DNA of 58,830 nt from the NCBI GenBank assembly GCA_016209145.1, contig JACQWT010000043.1:1-58830 (forward strand). The letters run 5' to 3'. The number at the start of each line of letters is the position of its first letter. Within the stretch, counting starts at the first letter, position 1. The stretch is from Deltaproteobacteria bacterium. Lineage in GTDB: Bacteria > Myxococcota_A > Polyangia > Polyangiales > Polyangiaceae. Both the position numbers and the translations under genes were made by a program. A model generated the notes under the pieces. That model had not been told where the DNA came from. It saw only the letters and a list, made by a program, of their open reading frames with translations, and did no database searches. Shown here one piece after another: positions 31,133-38,829 of the stretch.

Positions 31133-32098
31133 TCACCCCAGCACATCGACGAGCCGCGCCACGGGGCGAACCTGCACCGTGCGCTCGGGACCGAGCCGGA
31201 TCTCGATCGGGGCATGCTGGGGATTGGCGCTCATGAGCTTGAGCCGGCGCTGCCGGCCGATCTCCTCGACCCGGACCCGCTTGACGCTGTACGCGCCGCC
31301 CGTCTCCGGATCGTCGAGGCCACGATGCTCGAGCAGCATCACCGCGCCATCTTCCAGAGCGTCCGTCGCGGCGAAAAGGCAATAGGCGCCGTCGGGAATG
31401 AGCGGCTCCATCGAGCGGCCGCTTGCCCGCGCCACGAACATCCCGCGCCGCAGCCGCCGCTCGGTCTGCGGAACCACGTACGCCGCCGCCTCGACCGCGC
31501 TCGGCGCCCCCGCCCGGCCCGCCGCGGCACGCAGCGAGAGCAGGGGTACGCACCGGGAAGCGCCGTCGGAGAAACGCGCCAGCCGGAACGGCGGGCCGAT
31601 CGGCACCGGCTCCGCCGCGGCGGCACGCGGCGGCCGACCGGGACGGACCTGCATCTCGCGGGGAGGCTCGATCAGTGCCGCCAGGGGCACCTCGAGCTCG
31701 CGGGCCAGCCGCAGCATGGTCTTCAAGGTGAGGTTCTGCAGGCCGCGCTCGATGCGCTGGTAGTACTTGGGGGCCACGCCCAGGCGCACGGCGAAGCTCT
31801 CCTGGGTGTGGCCCCGGGCGCGCCGCAACTCGGCGACGCGCCGCCCGACCTGCCTGATCGTGGCCCGCTCCTCGTCCACGCCCGCAGCTTCGGCCGGCCG
31901 GCTTGGCGCGAACACTCCTGCCCAGGGTTCCCATTGGCCGGCCGCCGCCCGCAGCCACTCCTCTCCCGGCGAGCGCGCGCACAACCCCCGGCTGGGGTAC
32001 GTCGAATTCGGCAGGGGATCCCTCAGGCGGCTGGAGCGAAGAACCCCCGCGCCACGAGCTCCCCCCATGAGCACCCCCGCGCATGCCCGCAAAGACAC
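31133..32098 (-). CDS. XRE-type regulator with S24 (LexA-like) autoprotease domain
   Basis: The helix-turn-helix lies at about residues 85-140: VAELRRARGHTQESFAVRLG, then VAPKYYQRIERGLQNLTL. The C-terminal half has the LexA/CI-type serine-lysine protease fold. ARASGRSMEPLIPDGAYCLF gives the nucleophilic Ser, and GGAYSVKRVRVEE the general-base Lys. An AAAGRAG stretch before it could supply the Ala-Gly cleavage site. The protein is thus likely a self-cleaving repressor responding to DNA damage or stress. The first 72 residues look like non-coding extension; GTG 31879, just before the helix-turn-helix, is a plausible later start. It is divergent from the SPFH operon and probably controls it. Confidence 0.85.
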   Translation of the reverse strand: MSLRACAGVLMGGARGAGVLRSSRLRDPLPNSTYPSRGLCARSPGEEWLRAAAGQWEPWAGVFAPSRPAEAAGVDEERATIRQVGRRVAELRRARGHTQESFAVRLGVAPKYYQRIERGLQNLTLKTMLRLARELEVPLAALIEPPREMQVRPGRPPRAAAAEPVPIGPPFRLARFSDGASRCVPLLSLRAAAGRAGAPSAVEAAAYVVPQTERRLRRGMFVARASGRSMEPLIPDGAYCLFAATDALEDGAVMLLEHRGLDDPETGGAYSVKRVRVEEIGRQRRLKLMSANPQHAPIEIRLGPERTVQVRPVARLVDVLG

Positions 32099-32295
32099 GC
32101 CCGACGTGCCGGAAGCCGGCCCCGTGCCGGGGTCGGCCTATGGGCAAAGTCTGGAAGCGGTCCAGACAAACGCCGGACAAGGAGGGCAAGCACACTGCAT
32201 CATGGCACAGTCCTGCGGGCTTGCAAGGCATACGGGGTCCCCGCGCCTGCCGCCGAGGGCTTCACAAAGACAACTTCACAGAGTACCCTTTTGCC

Positions 32296-34575
32296 GTGTC
32301 CGGGGCGAAAGCAGTGGGCGGTGGGCGTGGCCGGGCGCCGGGAGCGCGGCCGGCGGAGCAGGCAGCGCGTGGCGGAGCCGAGCGCCGCGTGCTGGGCCGG
32401 CCGATCGAGCAGGCCGAGAGCTTCATGGCCGAGGTGGCAGCGCTGTTCGCCGAGGGCGCCGCGCGCGAGGCGCAGGGCTTCGTGCGCCTGCGGCAGCTCG
32501 AGGCGGAGCTCGCCCAGGCCGAAGCCGGCGGGCGCGAGCTTGGCCCCGGCCTGGCTGCGGCGCAGCGCCGCGCCGCCGCCGCCGCCGAGGAGCTTGCCGC
32601 GATCCAGCAGGCCGGCCCCGGACCGGCCGAGCGGCGCTTCCCCGTGCTCGTCGGAGCGGGAGTGTTCGGCCCGTGCGTGCTCTTGGCGGTGCTCGCGGTC
32701 GCGGGCTTGCCGGGCACGGGCTTCCTGCTCGGCGTTGCGGGTTTTGCGGCGTGCGTCGTGGTGGCCGTGGTCCAGCGCAACGCCGAGCGCGCGGCCCGCG
32801 CGAGCCGGCAGCGCGAGGCCGCGGGGCGGAGCGCGGAGGCGCACGCGCAGTGCACCGCCGCGAGCCAGAAGATCGAGCAGGCGCGCGGGCGCCAGGCCAC
32901 CCTCACGAAGGAGCGCGAGCGCGTCCGTCCCCAGCGGCGGCTCAAGGTGGTCGGCCGCGTGCACGTGCCCGTGACCGTGGTCGAGCTCGCCGGCTATCCG
33001 ATCGTCGTGGACCGCTCGGGCGCGAGCCCTGCGGTGGCGCTGCGGCTGCCCGACCTCGCCGCCAGCCCGGCCGTGCTGGAGCGCGTGGAGCGGGCCGTCG
33101 CGCGGGCCAAGGCCAGGCCCGTGCTGCTCGAGCCGCGCGGCGCGGAGCCGAGCGAGCTCGGCGCTCTGCACGGCGAGGAGCGCGAGCTGCAAGAGGCGCT
33201 GGCGAGCTTCTCCGAGATGCTGGCCGGCACGCCCACGGTCGAGGTCAGCCTGCCGGTGCTCGCCAAGGGCTCGGGGCTGGTGCGCTACCTCGAGGCGCAC
33301 CAGGAGCACGCCGCGCCGGCCGACGCCCCCGCCCTGCTGCTGCGCGCCCGCTCCGACGACGCCGCGGCCATGGCGCGCGTCTCGGAGGTGGCGGCGCGGC
33401 TGCGCGGCTTCGGCCGCAAGATCGACGCGGCGGTGCGCGGCGCGCACCAGGGCCTGCGCGAGGTGCTCGACGCCTACCGTGATTTACGCGCGGACGCGCT
33501 GCAAGAGCTGCACGCCAAGCTCCACGAGGTGCTCTTCCGCACCGATCTCGCCTACGTCGTCTACCACTGCCCCAAGTGCAACCGCGTGCCCGCTTACCTC
33601 TTTCGCCGCGTCGGCATCGACGAGCAGGCCGCGCACGAGATGGACCCGGAGACGCTGCTTCGCGCCCTGCAGGAGGAGTCCGAGACCCGCGAGCGGCTTG
33701 CCGCCGATCCGCAGCTCCTCACGGAGCTGGGGCAGTCGTGGAGCGCCCTGCGCGGTCTCGATGCGGGCATCACCGCGCTGCGGCCGCAGGCGGGCGGCGG
33801 CGCGCCGGCCGATGCCGGCCTGGTCGCGGTCCACGCGGGAGAGTCGCGCCTTCGCGCCATGCAGGCCCAGCGCGCGCGGGCGCTGGAGCAGTTTCGCGCC
33901 TGCCTGCGCAAGGCCGTGACGGGCAACGCCCGGCCGCTGCTCGACCTGTCGACGCAGGCCCGCCTGCTGCTCGATCCGGACACCGGCGCCTGGTCGTGCG
34001 CTCTGTGCCGCACGAGCTTCGACGATCCGGAGGCGGCGCGCCTGGGCCGGATGCTCAAGGTCAAGAGCGAGCTGCTCATGCCCATGTGGAACCACCTCTG
34101 GACGGAGAAGGACGACTTCCGCAAGTCGGAGCTGTTCCGCACGAACGAGCAGATCCAGCGCTTCATCGAGAAGGAGGTCGCGGCGCTGCGCGAGGTGAGC
34201 GAGCAGTACCGGGCGGACATGCGGCCGGTGCGCGAGAACCTCATCCTGTCCACCACGGACGCGGCAACCAAGCGCGAGCAACTCGAGGCGACCGTGCAGA
34301 GCCTGGTGGCCCTCGGGGCGATGCCCGCCGAGCAGGCCGAGCAGTCGGTCGGACGCATCGCCGCCCTGACGGGCGGCGACCTAGCCGCCTTCCGCCGGCA
34401 CGCCGAGCTGCGGGAGACCGTCCTGAACCAGATCCCGCAGGCGGTGCTGGGCCTGAGGCTCCCGGCGCTCGATCCGCTGGACGTGCTCTTGACCCCTGAG
34501 GCGCTGTTCCGCGAGGCGCAGGCGCAGGAGCGGCTGCGCCTGGCCGAACCGGGCAGTGCGGGAGCGGAGCGATGA
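32296..34575 (+). CDS. Membrane-anchored coiled-coil protein with two CxxC knuckles
   Basis: The frame is open upstream to 32083, but that part overlaps the divergent regulator; GTG 32296 is a plausible start without a good ribosome binding site. The 759-residue product has an N-terminal coiled coil (FVRLRQLEAELAQAEAGG), a hydrophobic hairpin at about 118-158, a second coiled coil (AARASRQREAAGRS), and a long mixed domain. VVYHCPKCNRVPAYLF (Cys about 425 and 428) and WSCALCRTSF (about 568 and 571) could form one zinc ribbon. The C-terminal 200 residues are helical. The stop overlaps the next ATG by four bases. No known family is recognised, although zinc-ribbon membrane partners of SPFH proteins (as in Bacillus ydjG) are a functional parallel. 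Confidence 0.7.
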   Translation: MSGAKAVGGGRGRAPGARPAEQAARGGAERRVLGRPIEQAESFMAEVAALFAEGAAREAQGFVRLRQLEAELAQAEAGGRELGPGLAAAQRRAAAAAEELAAIQQAGPGPAERRFPVLVGAGVFGPCVLLAVLAVAGLPGTGFLLGVAGFAACVVVAVVQRNAERAARASRQREAAGRSAEAHAQCTAASQKIEQARGRQATLTKERERVRPQRRLKVVGRVHVPVTVVELAGYPIVVDRSGASPAVALRLPDLAASPAVLERVERAVARAKARPVLLEPRGAEPSELGALHGEERELQEALASFSEMLAGTPTVEVSLPVLAKGSGLVRYLEAHQEHAAPADAPALLLRARSDDAAAMARVSEVAARLRGFGRKIDAAVRGAHQGLREVLDAYRDLRADALQELHAKLHEVLFRTDLAYVVYHCPKCNRVPAYLFRRVGIDEQAAHEMDPETLLRALQEESETRERLAADPQLLTELGQSWSALRGLDAGITALRPQAGGGAPADAGLVAVHAGESRLRAMQAQRARALEQFRACLRKAVTGNARPLLDLSTQARLLLDPDTGAWSCALCRTSFDDPEAARLGRMLKVKSELLMPMWNHLWTEKDDFRKSELFRTNEQIQRFIEKEVAALREVSEQYRADMRPVRENLILSTTDAATKREQLEATVQSLVALGAMPAEQAEQSVGRIAALTGGDLAAFRRHAELRETVLNQIPQAVLGLRLPALDPLDVLLTPEALFREAQAQERLRLAEPGSAGAER

Positions 34576-35753
34576 GCAACGGCGGCGTCACCGAGAGCCA
34601 GGTGCACGCCATCGTGCGCGGCTACGTGGAGCCGGTCGCGCGGCAGGTGGGCGCGCTGGAGGAGGAGATGGGACACGTCGGCAGGGCCGTCGAGCACATG
34701 AGCGACAGGCTGGCGGAGGGCTTCAACAAGCTGCTCGGCGAGGGGCACTCGCTGCGCGAGCTGACGCGCGAGATTGGCGTGGGCACTAGCGCCCAGCTCA
34801 CTAGTCTGCGCGGCGAGAGCGCCAGCGGCTTCGCGTCCGTGACCGGGGGGCTGGCGGTGGTGGACGCACAGGTGAAGCAAGTCGACGAGAGCGTCGAGGA
34901 AACGACGAGCGCGGTGGAGCAGATGACGAGCGCCGTCGTGCAGATGGAGGTCATCCGGCTGCTCAACGAGGCCAAGGGCCCGATCGAGCGGGCCAAGGGC
35001 TTCGTGCAGGAGATCGATCAGCGCTTCGCCAAGGCAATCGAGAACGTCGCCTTCGTCCAGGCCCAGTACGACGAGCTTCTGGCCAAGGTGACGGCCGAGT
35101 ACGACCGCAAGCTGCGGACCATCGGCGAGCACATCTTCCGGATCTACGAGCAGGACTTCCGGGAGCGGGCCGAGATCCCGATGACGACCCCCGCGGAGGC
35201 GCATCTGGATCTGGCGCTGGCGGTCGACGAGCGCTGGCTCAAGGCGCGCTCGGACGGCTTGGAGACGAACCTGGCCGAGCTCGGCGAGGCCGTGCTGGAG
35301 CCCCTGCTGCGGGCCCACGCCGAGTTCGAGGACGCGCTGGCGGGGCAGCTTGCCTGCCAGGCGCCGGTCGTGCAGGGGGAGCTCGCGCTGCCCGCGGCCG
35401 TGCGCGTCGTCGTGGAGGACGGCGTCGAGCGGCTCCAGGTCGTGGCGGGAAGCCGCATCGAGCCCGTCGCGCGACCGCAGGCAGACGCCGCGGGGCCGCC
35501 CTTCCGCTTCGCACGCGCCGCCGCGGCCGAGGAGATCGCCGCCCTGGTCGAGCGCCGCGCGCCGGCGATCCTCGAGGCGCTCGGCCTTGCCACGAAGGCC
35601 CTCGGGCCTGCCGGGATCGAGGCGCTCAAGCAGGAGCTGGCGAAGATGGCGGAGCAGGGCCTGCTCGAAAAGACGCTCCTGCCGGGCTACGCCGACTACC
35701 TCGACGCCTTCGGCCTGGAGGTGGTCACGGACGCGGAGGTCACGCAGCGATGA
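34572..35753 (+). CDS. Coiled-coil protein of SPFH operon
   Basis: The 393-residue product is predominantly alpha-helical. Residues 30-140 have dense heptads, including VVDAQVKQVDESVEETTSAV and EQMTSAVVQMEVIRLLNEAK, resembling methyl-accepting or syntaxin-like helical bundles without a known signature. A middle segment (EHIFRIYEQDFRERAEIP) and a Glu/Leu-rich C-terminus follow. No signal peptide or membrane segment is present. ATGA overlaps on both sides show translational coupling to the upstream knuckle protein and downstream beta-helix protein, implying fixed stoichiometry. It could play the structural role of PspA, but the length and pattern do not match PspA. Confidence 0.75.
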   Translation: MSNGGVTESQVHAIVRGYVEPVARQVGALEEEMGHVGRAVEHMSDRLAEGFNKLLGEGHSLRELTREIGVGTSAQLTSLRGESASGFASVTGGLAVVDAQVKQVDESVEETTSAVEQMTSAVVQMEVIRLLNEAKGPIERAKGFVQEIDQRFAKAIENVAFVQAQYDELLAKVTAEYDRKLRTIGEHIFRIYEQDFRERAEIPMTTPAEAHLDLALAVDERWLKARSDGLETNLAELGEAVLEPLLRAHAEFEDALAGQLACQAPVVQGELALPAAVRVVVEDGVERLQVVAGSRIEPVARPQADAAGPPFRFARAAAAEEIAALVERRAPAILEALGLATKALGPAGIEALKQELAKMAEQGLLEKTLLPGYADYLDAFGLEVVTDAEVTQR

Positions 35754-36802
35754 GCGAGCGGCGGGACGGAGACCGCGTGGTCGTGACCGGCTACAGCGCC
35801 GGGAGCCACTTCCCGCGCACGCAGGCCGAGACGCAGCAGCGCTTCGAGGCCAACGGGCTGTCGCCCGAAGGGCCCTTCTACATCGACGGCTCGGTCTACG
35901 GACGCGACCTGCGCCTGCGCGGGCCGGGCACGGTGGCCGGCCCCGTGCTCGGCCGGGGCGACGTGACGCTCGACCACGACGGCAAGGGCGTGCAGCGGCT
36001 CCTGGGCGGCGTGCACGCCAACGGCAACCTCGTGGCGCTGAGCCGCGGGGCCGGGCTGCGCCGCTCGCTCGTCGCGGCCGTCGACGCCGCCAAGTACGTG
36101 GTGCGCGGCGACGCCGGCGGCGAGCACGTCTCGCTCCAGAATGCCGTAGTGCTGGGCAACGTGCACGGCGGGCAGATCCAGCTCGTGCACTGCATCATCT
36201 TCGGGCAGGTGCTCGCCAAGGAGGCCGTGGTCGTCACGGCGAGCACGCTGCTCGGCTACGGTGCGCCCCGCGTCACGTTTCTCGGGCCCTGCGCCGTGCT
36301 GTTCGCGTCGGGCGTGAGCGACGCCCGCCCCGAGCTCGGCCCCTGGCGAGACGGCGACGGCCAGAGCTGGGAGCCCGACGTGCGGCTCCACCCCGTGCTG
36401 CGCGCCGCCGGCTACGGCGCGCTGACCAATCGGCCCTGGGAGATCGAGGGAGCGGCCGGGCGGCTGTGCCCGGCCGACTGGGTGCGCATCGACGCCGAGA
36501 GGCCGGTGCGCAAGATCCGCGACGGCCGGATGGTGGAGAGCATCGAGCCGGTCGAGCGCTACGTGCTCTCCATTGCGGGCCGGGTGCTCAACCTTCGCCC
36601 CATCGCCGAGCAGATCGAGCACGTCTCGTGGATGCTGCGCACGGCGCTGGAGCTCGATCACTACCACCCCAACACCCAACAGGAGATCCGGCGCCGCTGG
36701 GCCGAGCGCTGCACCGCCGACGAGCGGCAAGTGCTCGAGCTCGCCACGCAGCTCGAGGCGGGCGGGCCGGCGCCCCTGGCGGCAGCGGGGTCCAAGGCGT
36801 GA
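35750..36802 (+). CDS. Beta-helix, bactofilin-like protein of SPFH operon
   Basis: In this 350-residue protein, residues 45-190 consist of short beta rungs rich in Gly and Val: GSVYGRDLRLRGPGTVAG, GGVHANGNLVALSRGAG, AAKYVVRGDAGGEHVSLQ, NAVVLGNVHGGQIQLVHC. This pattern is like polymer-forming bactofilins or pentapeptide-like solenoids. The remaining half is mixed and ends in helical heptads (ADERQVLELATQLEAGG). It could form a filament or patch under the membrane. ATG 35750 overlaps the preceding stop by four bases, and a gap of 33 bases precedes the SPFH gene. The bactofilin analogy is from pattern, not homology search. Confidence 0.65.
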   Translation: MSERRDGDRVVVTGYSAGSHFPRTQAETQQRFEANGLSPEGPFYIDGSVYGRDLRLRGPGTVAGPVLGRGDVTLDHDGKGVQRLLGGVHANGNLVALSRGAGLRRSLVAAVDAAKYVVRGDAGGEHVSLQNAVVLGNVHGGQIQLVHCIIFGQVLAKEAVVVTASTLLGYGAPRVTFLGPCAVLFASGVSDARPELGPWRDGDGQSWEPDVRLHPVLRAAGYGALTNRPWEIEGAAGRLCPADWVRIDAERPVRKIRDGRMVESIEPVERYVLSIAGRVLNLRPIAEQIEHVSWMLRTALELDHYHPNTQQEIRRRWAERCTADERQVLELATQLEAGGPAPLAAAGSKA

Positions 36803-36835
36803 CGGCCCGGCGGCGGGGCGGCGAGGGCGGCTAAC

Positions 36836-38491
36836 ATGGGCCTGTTCGGTTTCGTCAAGAAGTCGGTCTCGGATCTGTACGTCGCGCGTCCCGACGCCGC
36901 GGCGCAGCTCCTCGTGTGGCGCTACCCGGATCAGAGCATCCCCAATGGCGCCAAGCTCACGGTGCGCGCCGACGAGACCGTGCTCTTCTTCAAGGAGGGG
37001 CGAGTGTTGGGGGAGCTGCCGCCCGGCACGCACCAGCTCGAGACCAAGCACCTGCCCTTTCTCGGCGACCTCTTGGTTTCGCCGCTGACCGGCGACAACC
37101 ACTTCCTGACCGAGCTGTTCTTCGTGCGTCGCACCGAGCACCTGCACCAGGTGCCCCACGACGTGCAGCAGCACGGGCCCCGGCCGCTCGGCAAGTTCAG
37201 CGACGTGGCGTCCCGGCACGTCGTGGGCCTCTACTTCGTGGCCCGCGTTGGGCTGCGCGTGACCGACGCCACGCGGCTCATCCTCGCGCTGGGCGGCGTG
37301 CAGGAGGGGGCCGCGGACCAGGTGGCCGCCTTCCTCGATGCGCGCCTGTCCTCGCTCGCGGCGGCCGAGGTGGGCAAGCTCGTGGCCTCCGAGCCCATCA
37401 TGCAGGTCGCTTCAAACCAGTACAGCGAGGAGCTCGGGCAGCGGCTGGTGGAGCGGGCGCGGCCGGCGTTTGCGCCCGACGGGCTCGAGATCACGCGGTT
37501 CCTGGAGCTGGAGCTTCACCTGGATCGCGAGTCCGAGGAGGCGCTGCGCGACTTCGGGCGCAAGATGGCCGAGCTCAGCGTGCAGCGCGAGGGGGCCGAG
37601 GTCGCGGCCCAGCCCGGCTTCGCCCAGTACCATCTCGTCCAGGGGCAGCGGGCGGCGATGGAAGGGGCCGCCGCGGGCATGGCGCAGCACGGCCTGCCGC
37701 TCCTCGGCCTGGGGCTCGGCGCGGCGCCGCTCGGCGGCGTGCTGCCGCTGGGCGGCATGCCAGCCGCGTCGCTGGCTCCGTTCGGCGCTGCGCCTGCTCC
37801 CGCGCGCCTGCCGGCCCCGCCGCGCGCGGCCGCGGCGCGCTGGTATCTGCGCTCGTCCTCGGGGATCGAGGGACCCTACGGCGCGCGCCAGCTCGTGCTG
37901 CGCGCGCGCGCCTGCAAGCTCGAGGCGGCCTCGGCCCTGGTGCGCCAGCAGGGCGCCGAGGACTGGATAGGCGCCGACGAGGACCAGGATCTTGCGGCCG
38001 AGTTCCGGCGCCGCGCCGCAGGCGAGACGACCCCCACGCCCACGCCCGCCGCCCTGGCGGCGCGCTCCGAGCGGGACGGTTTCGAGCGCGCGCTCGGCGT
38101 GGCGGCGGCCGACGGGGTGCTCACGGCCGACGAGCTGGGGCTTCTGGCCGACATGGCCGCGTCGATCGGGCTCGCCCCCTGCGCCGAGGACGCCCAGCGC
38201 TACGTCCTGTCGCGCGCGCGAGCCCTGGGCTGCCGCATCCCCGCCGAGACGGCCCCGGGCACGCTGGCGGCCGGCGCGCCCACCGCAGCGGCGCCGCTGG
38301 CCGCGCCCGGCGCCGAGCCGGTCGGCCCCTCCGGCACGCCCGCGCCACCGGCGGGCGAGAGTGCGGCCGACCTGGAGCGGCAGCTCGATCAGCTCGGCGA
38401 ACGGCTGGCCGAAGGCAAGATCGGCGAGGAGACGTACCACAAGCTAGCCGCGCGGCTGGAGGCGCGGCTGGCGCGGGCAAGAGGGGCATAG
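36836..38491 (+). CDS. YdjI-like SPFH/Band 7 protein with GYF_2, TerB-like and SHOCT-like modules
   Basis: The N-terminus is diagnostic: MGLFGFVKKSVSDLYV, then LLVWRYPDQSIPNGAKLTVR, ADETVLFFKEGRVLGELPPG and THQLETKHLPFLGDL match the YdjI/virion-core branch of SPFH proteins. SPFH helices continue to about residue 260. Residues 333-385 (RWYLRSSSGIEGPYGARQLV...) are a GYF_2 domain. Residues 405-450 (FERALGVAAADGVLTADELG) resemble the TerB helical fold. Residues 513-550 (LERQLDQLGERLAEGKIGEE) are a SHOCT-like bihelical end. YdjI in Bacillus acts with PspA in membrane stress; an oligomeric membrane-patch role is likely here. GAGGG before ATG 36836 supports the start. It is the last gene of the operon. 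Confidence 0.85.
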   Translation: MGLFGFVKKSVSDLYVARPDAAAQLLVWRYPDQSIPNGAKLTVRADETVLFFKEGRVLGELPPGTHQLETKHLPFLGDLLVSPLTGDNHFLTELFFVRRTEHLHQVPHDVQQHGPRPLGKFSDVASRHVVGLYFVARVGLRVTDATRLILALGGVQEGAADQVAAFLDARLSSLAAAEVGKLVASEPIMQVASNQYSEELGQRLVERARPAFAPDGLEITRFLELELHLDRESEEALRDFGRKMAELSVQREGAEVAAQPGFAQYHLVQGQRAAMEGAAAGMAQHGLPLLGLGLGAAPLGGVLPLGGMPAASLAPFGAAPAPARLPAPPRAAAARWYLRSSSGIEGPYGARQLVLRARACKLEAASALVRQQGAEDWIGADEDQDLAAEFRRRAAGETTPTPTPAALAARSERDGFERALGVAAADGVLTADELGLLADMAASIGLAPCAEDAQRYVLSRARALGCRIPAETAPGTLAAGAPTAAAPLAAPGAEPVGPSGTPAPPAGESAADLERQLDQLGERLAEGKIGEETYHKLAARLEARLARARGA

Positions 38492-38829
38492 GCGCTCGCC
38501 AAAAACCCCACGATGGCAACGACGGCGGCCGATCCATCTGCGCGGGCCGGCGCGGCGCCTCGGCCGCCGGGCGATTGCCTGCTTTGTGCCTATGGGCAAG
38601 AGGGGGCTGAGCGGGCGCACGCCAGGCGCGCCGCGACACCTGTCCGTTCACTGCCGCTTGGCGGCACGCTGCGCAACCCAGGAGCGATCCCGGGTCGAAT
38701 CACACAAAGCGTGTGATTCGACGGTCGATCGCCGACCGTTCGCCATCCGAATCACACGTTTTGTGTGATTCACCGGTCGAACGGTCGCACGAGGGAACCC
38801 TCGCGCCGCGGGGGTGCGGCATTCGTGGA
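38492..38829. other. Intergenic region between convergent operons
   Basis: No supported gene. The first 200 bases are GC-rich without clear structure. The last 130 bases contain three hairpins: two with identical GAATCACAC arms and one with ACGGTC/GACCGT arms between them. They probably end transcription from both directions. Confidence 0.6.
38697..38771. terminator. Pair of identical GAATCACAC hairpins (bidirectional terminator or operator)
   Basis: GAATCACAC (38697-38705) pairs with GTGTGATTC (38711-38719) around AAAGC. The same arms recur at 38749-38757 and 38763-38771 around GTTTT. Between them ACGGTC/GACCGT forms a third small hairpin. The arms are markedly AT-richer than the surroundings. 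The position between convergent stops favours a bidirectional terminator; two identical 9-bp palindromes could also bind a repressor. Confidence 0.6.

Noticed and set aside
34572-35753. Coiled-coil protein as a PspA homologue in the SPFH operon
   Set aside because: It is too long, and the N-terminal amphipathic helix and heptad spacing of PspA are not recognisable.
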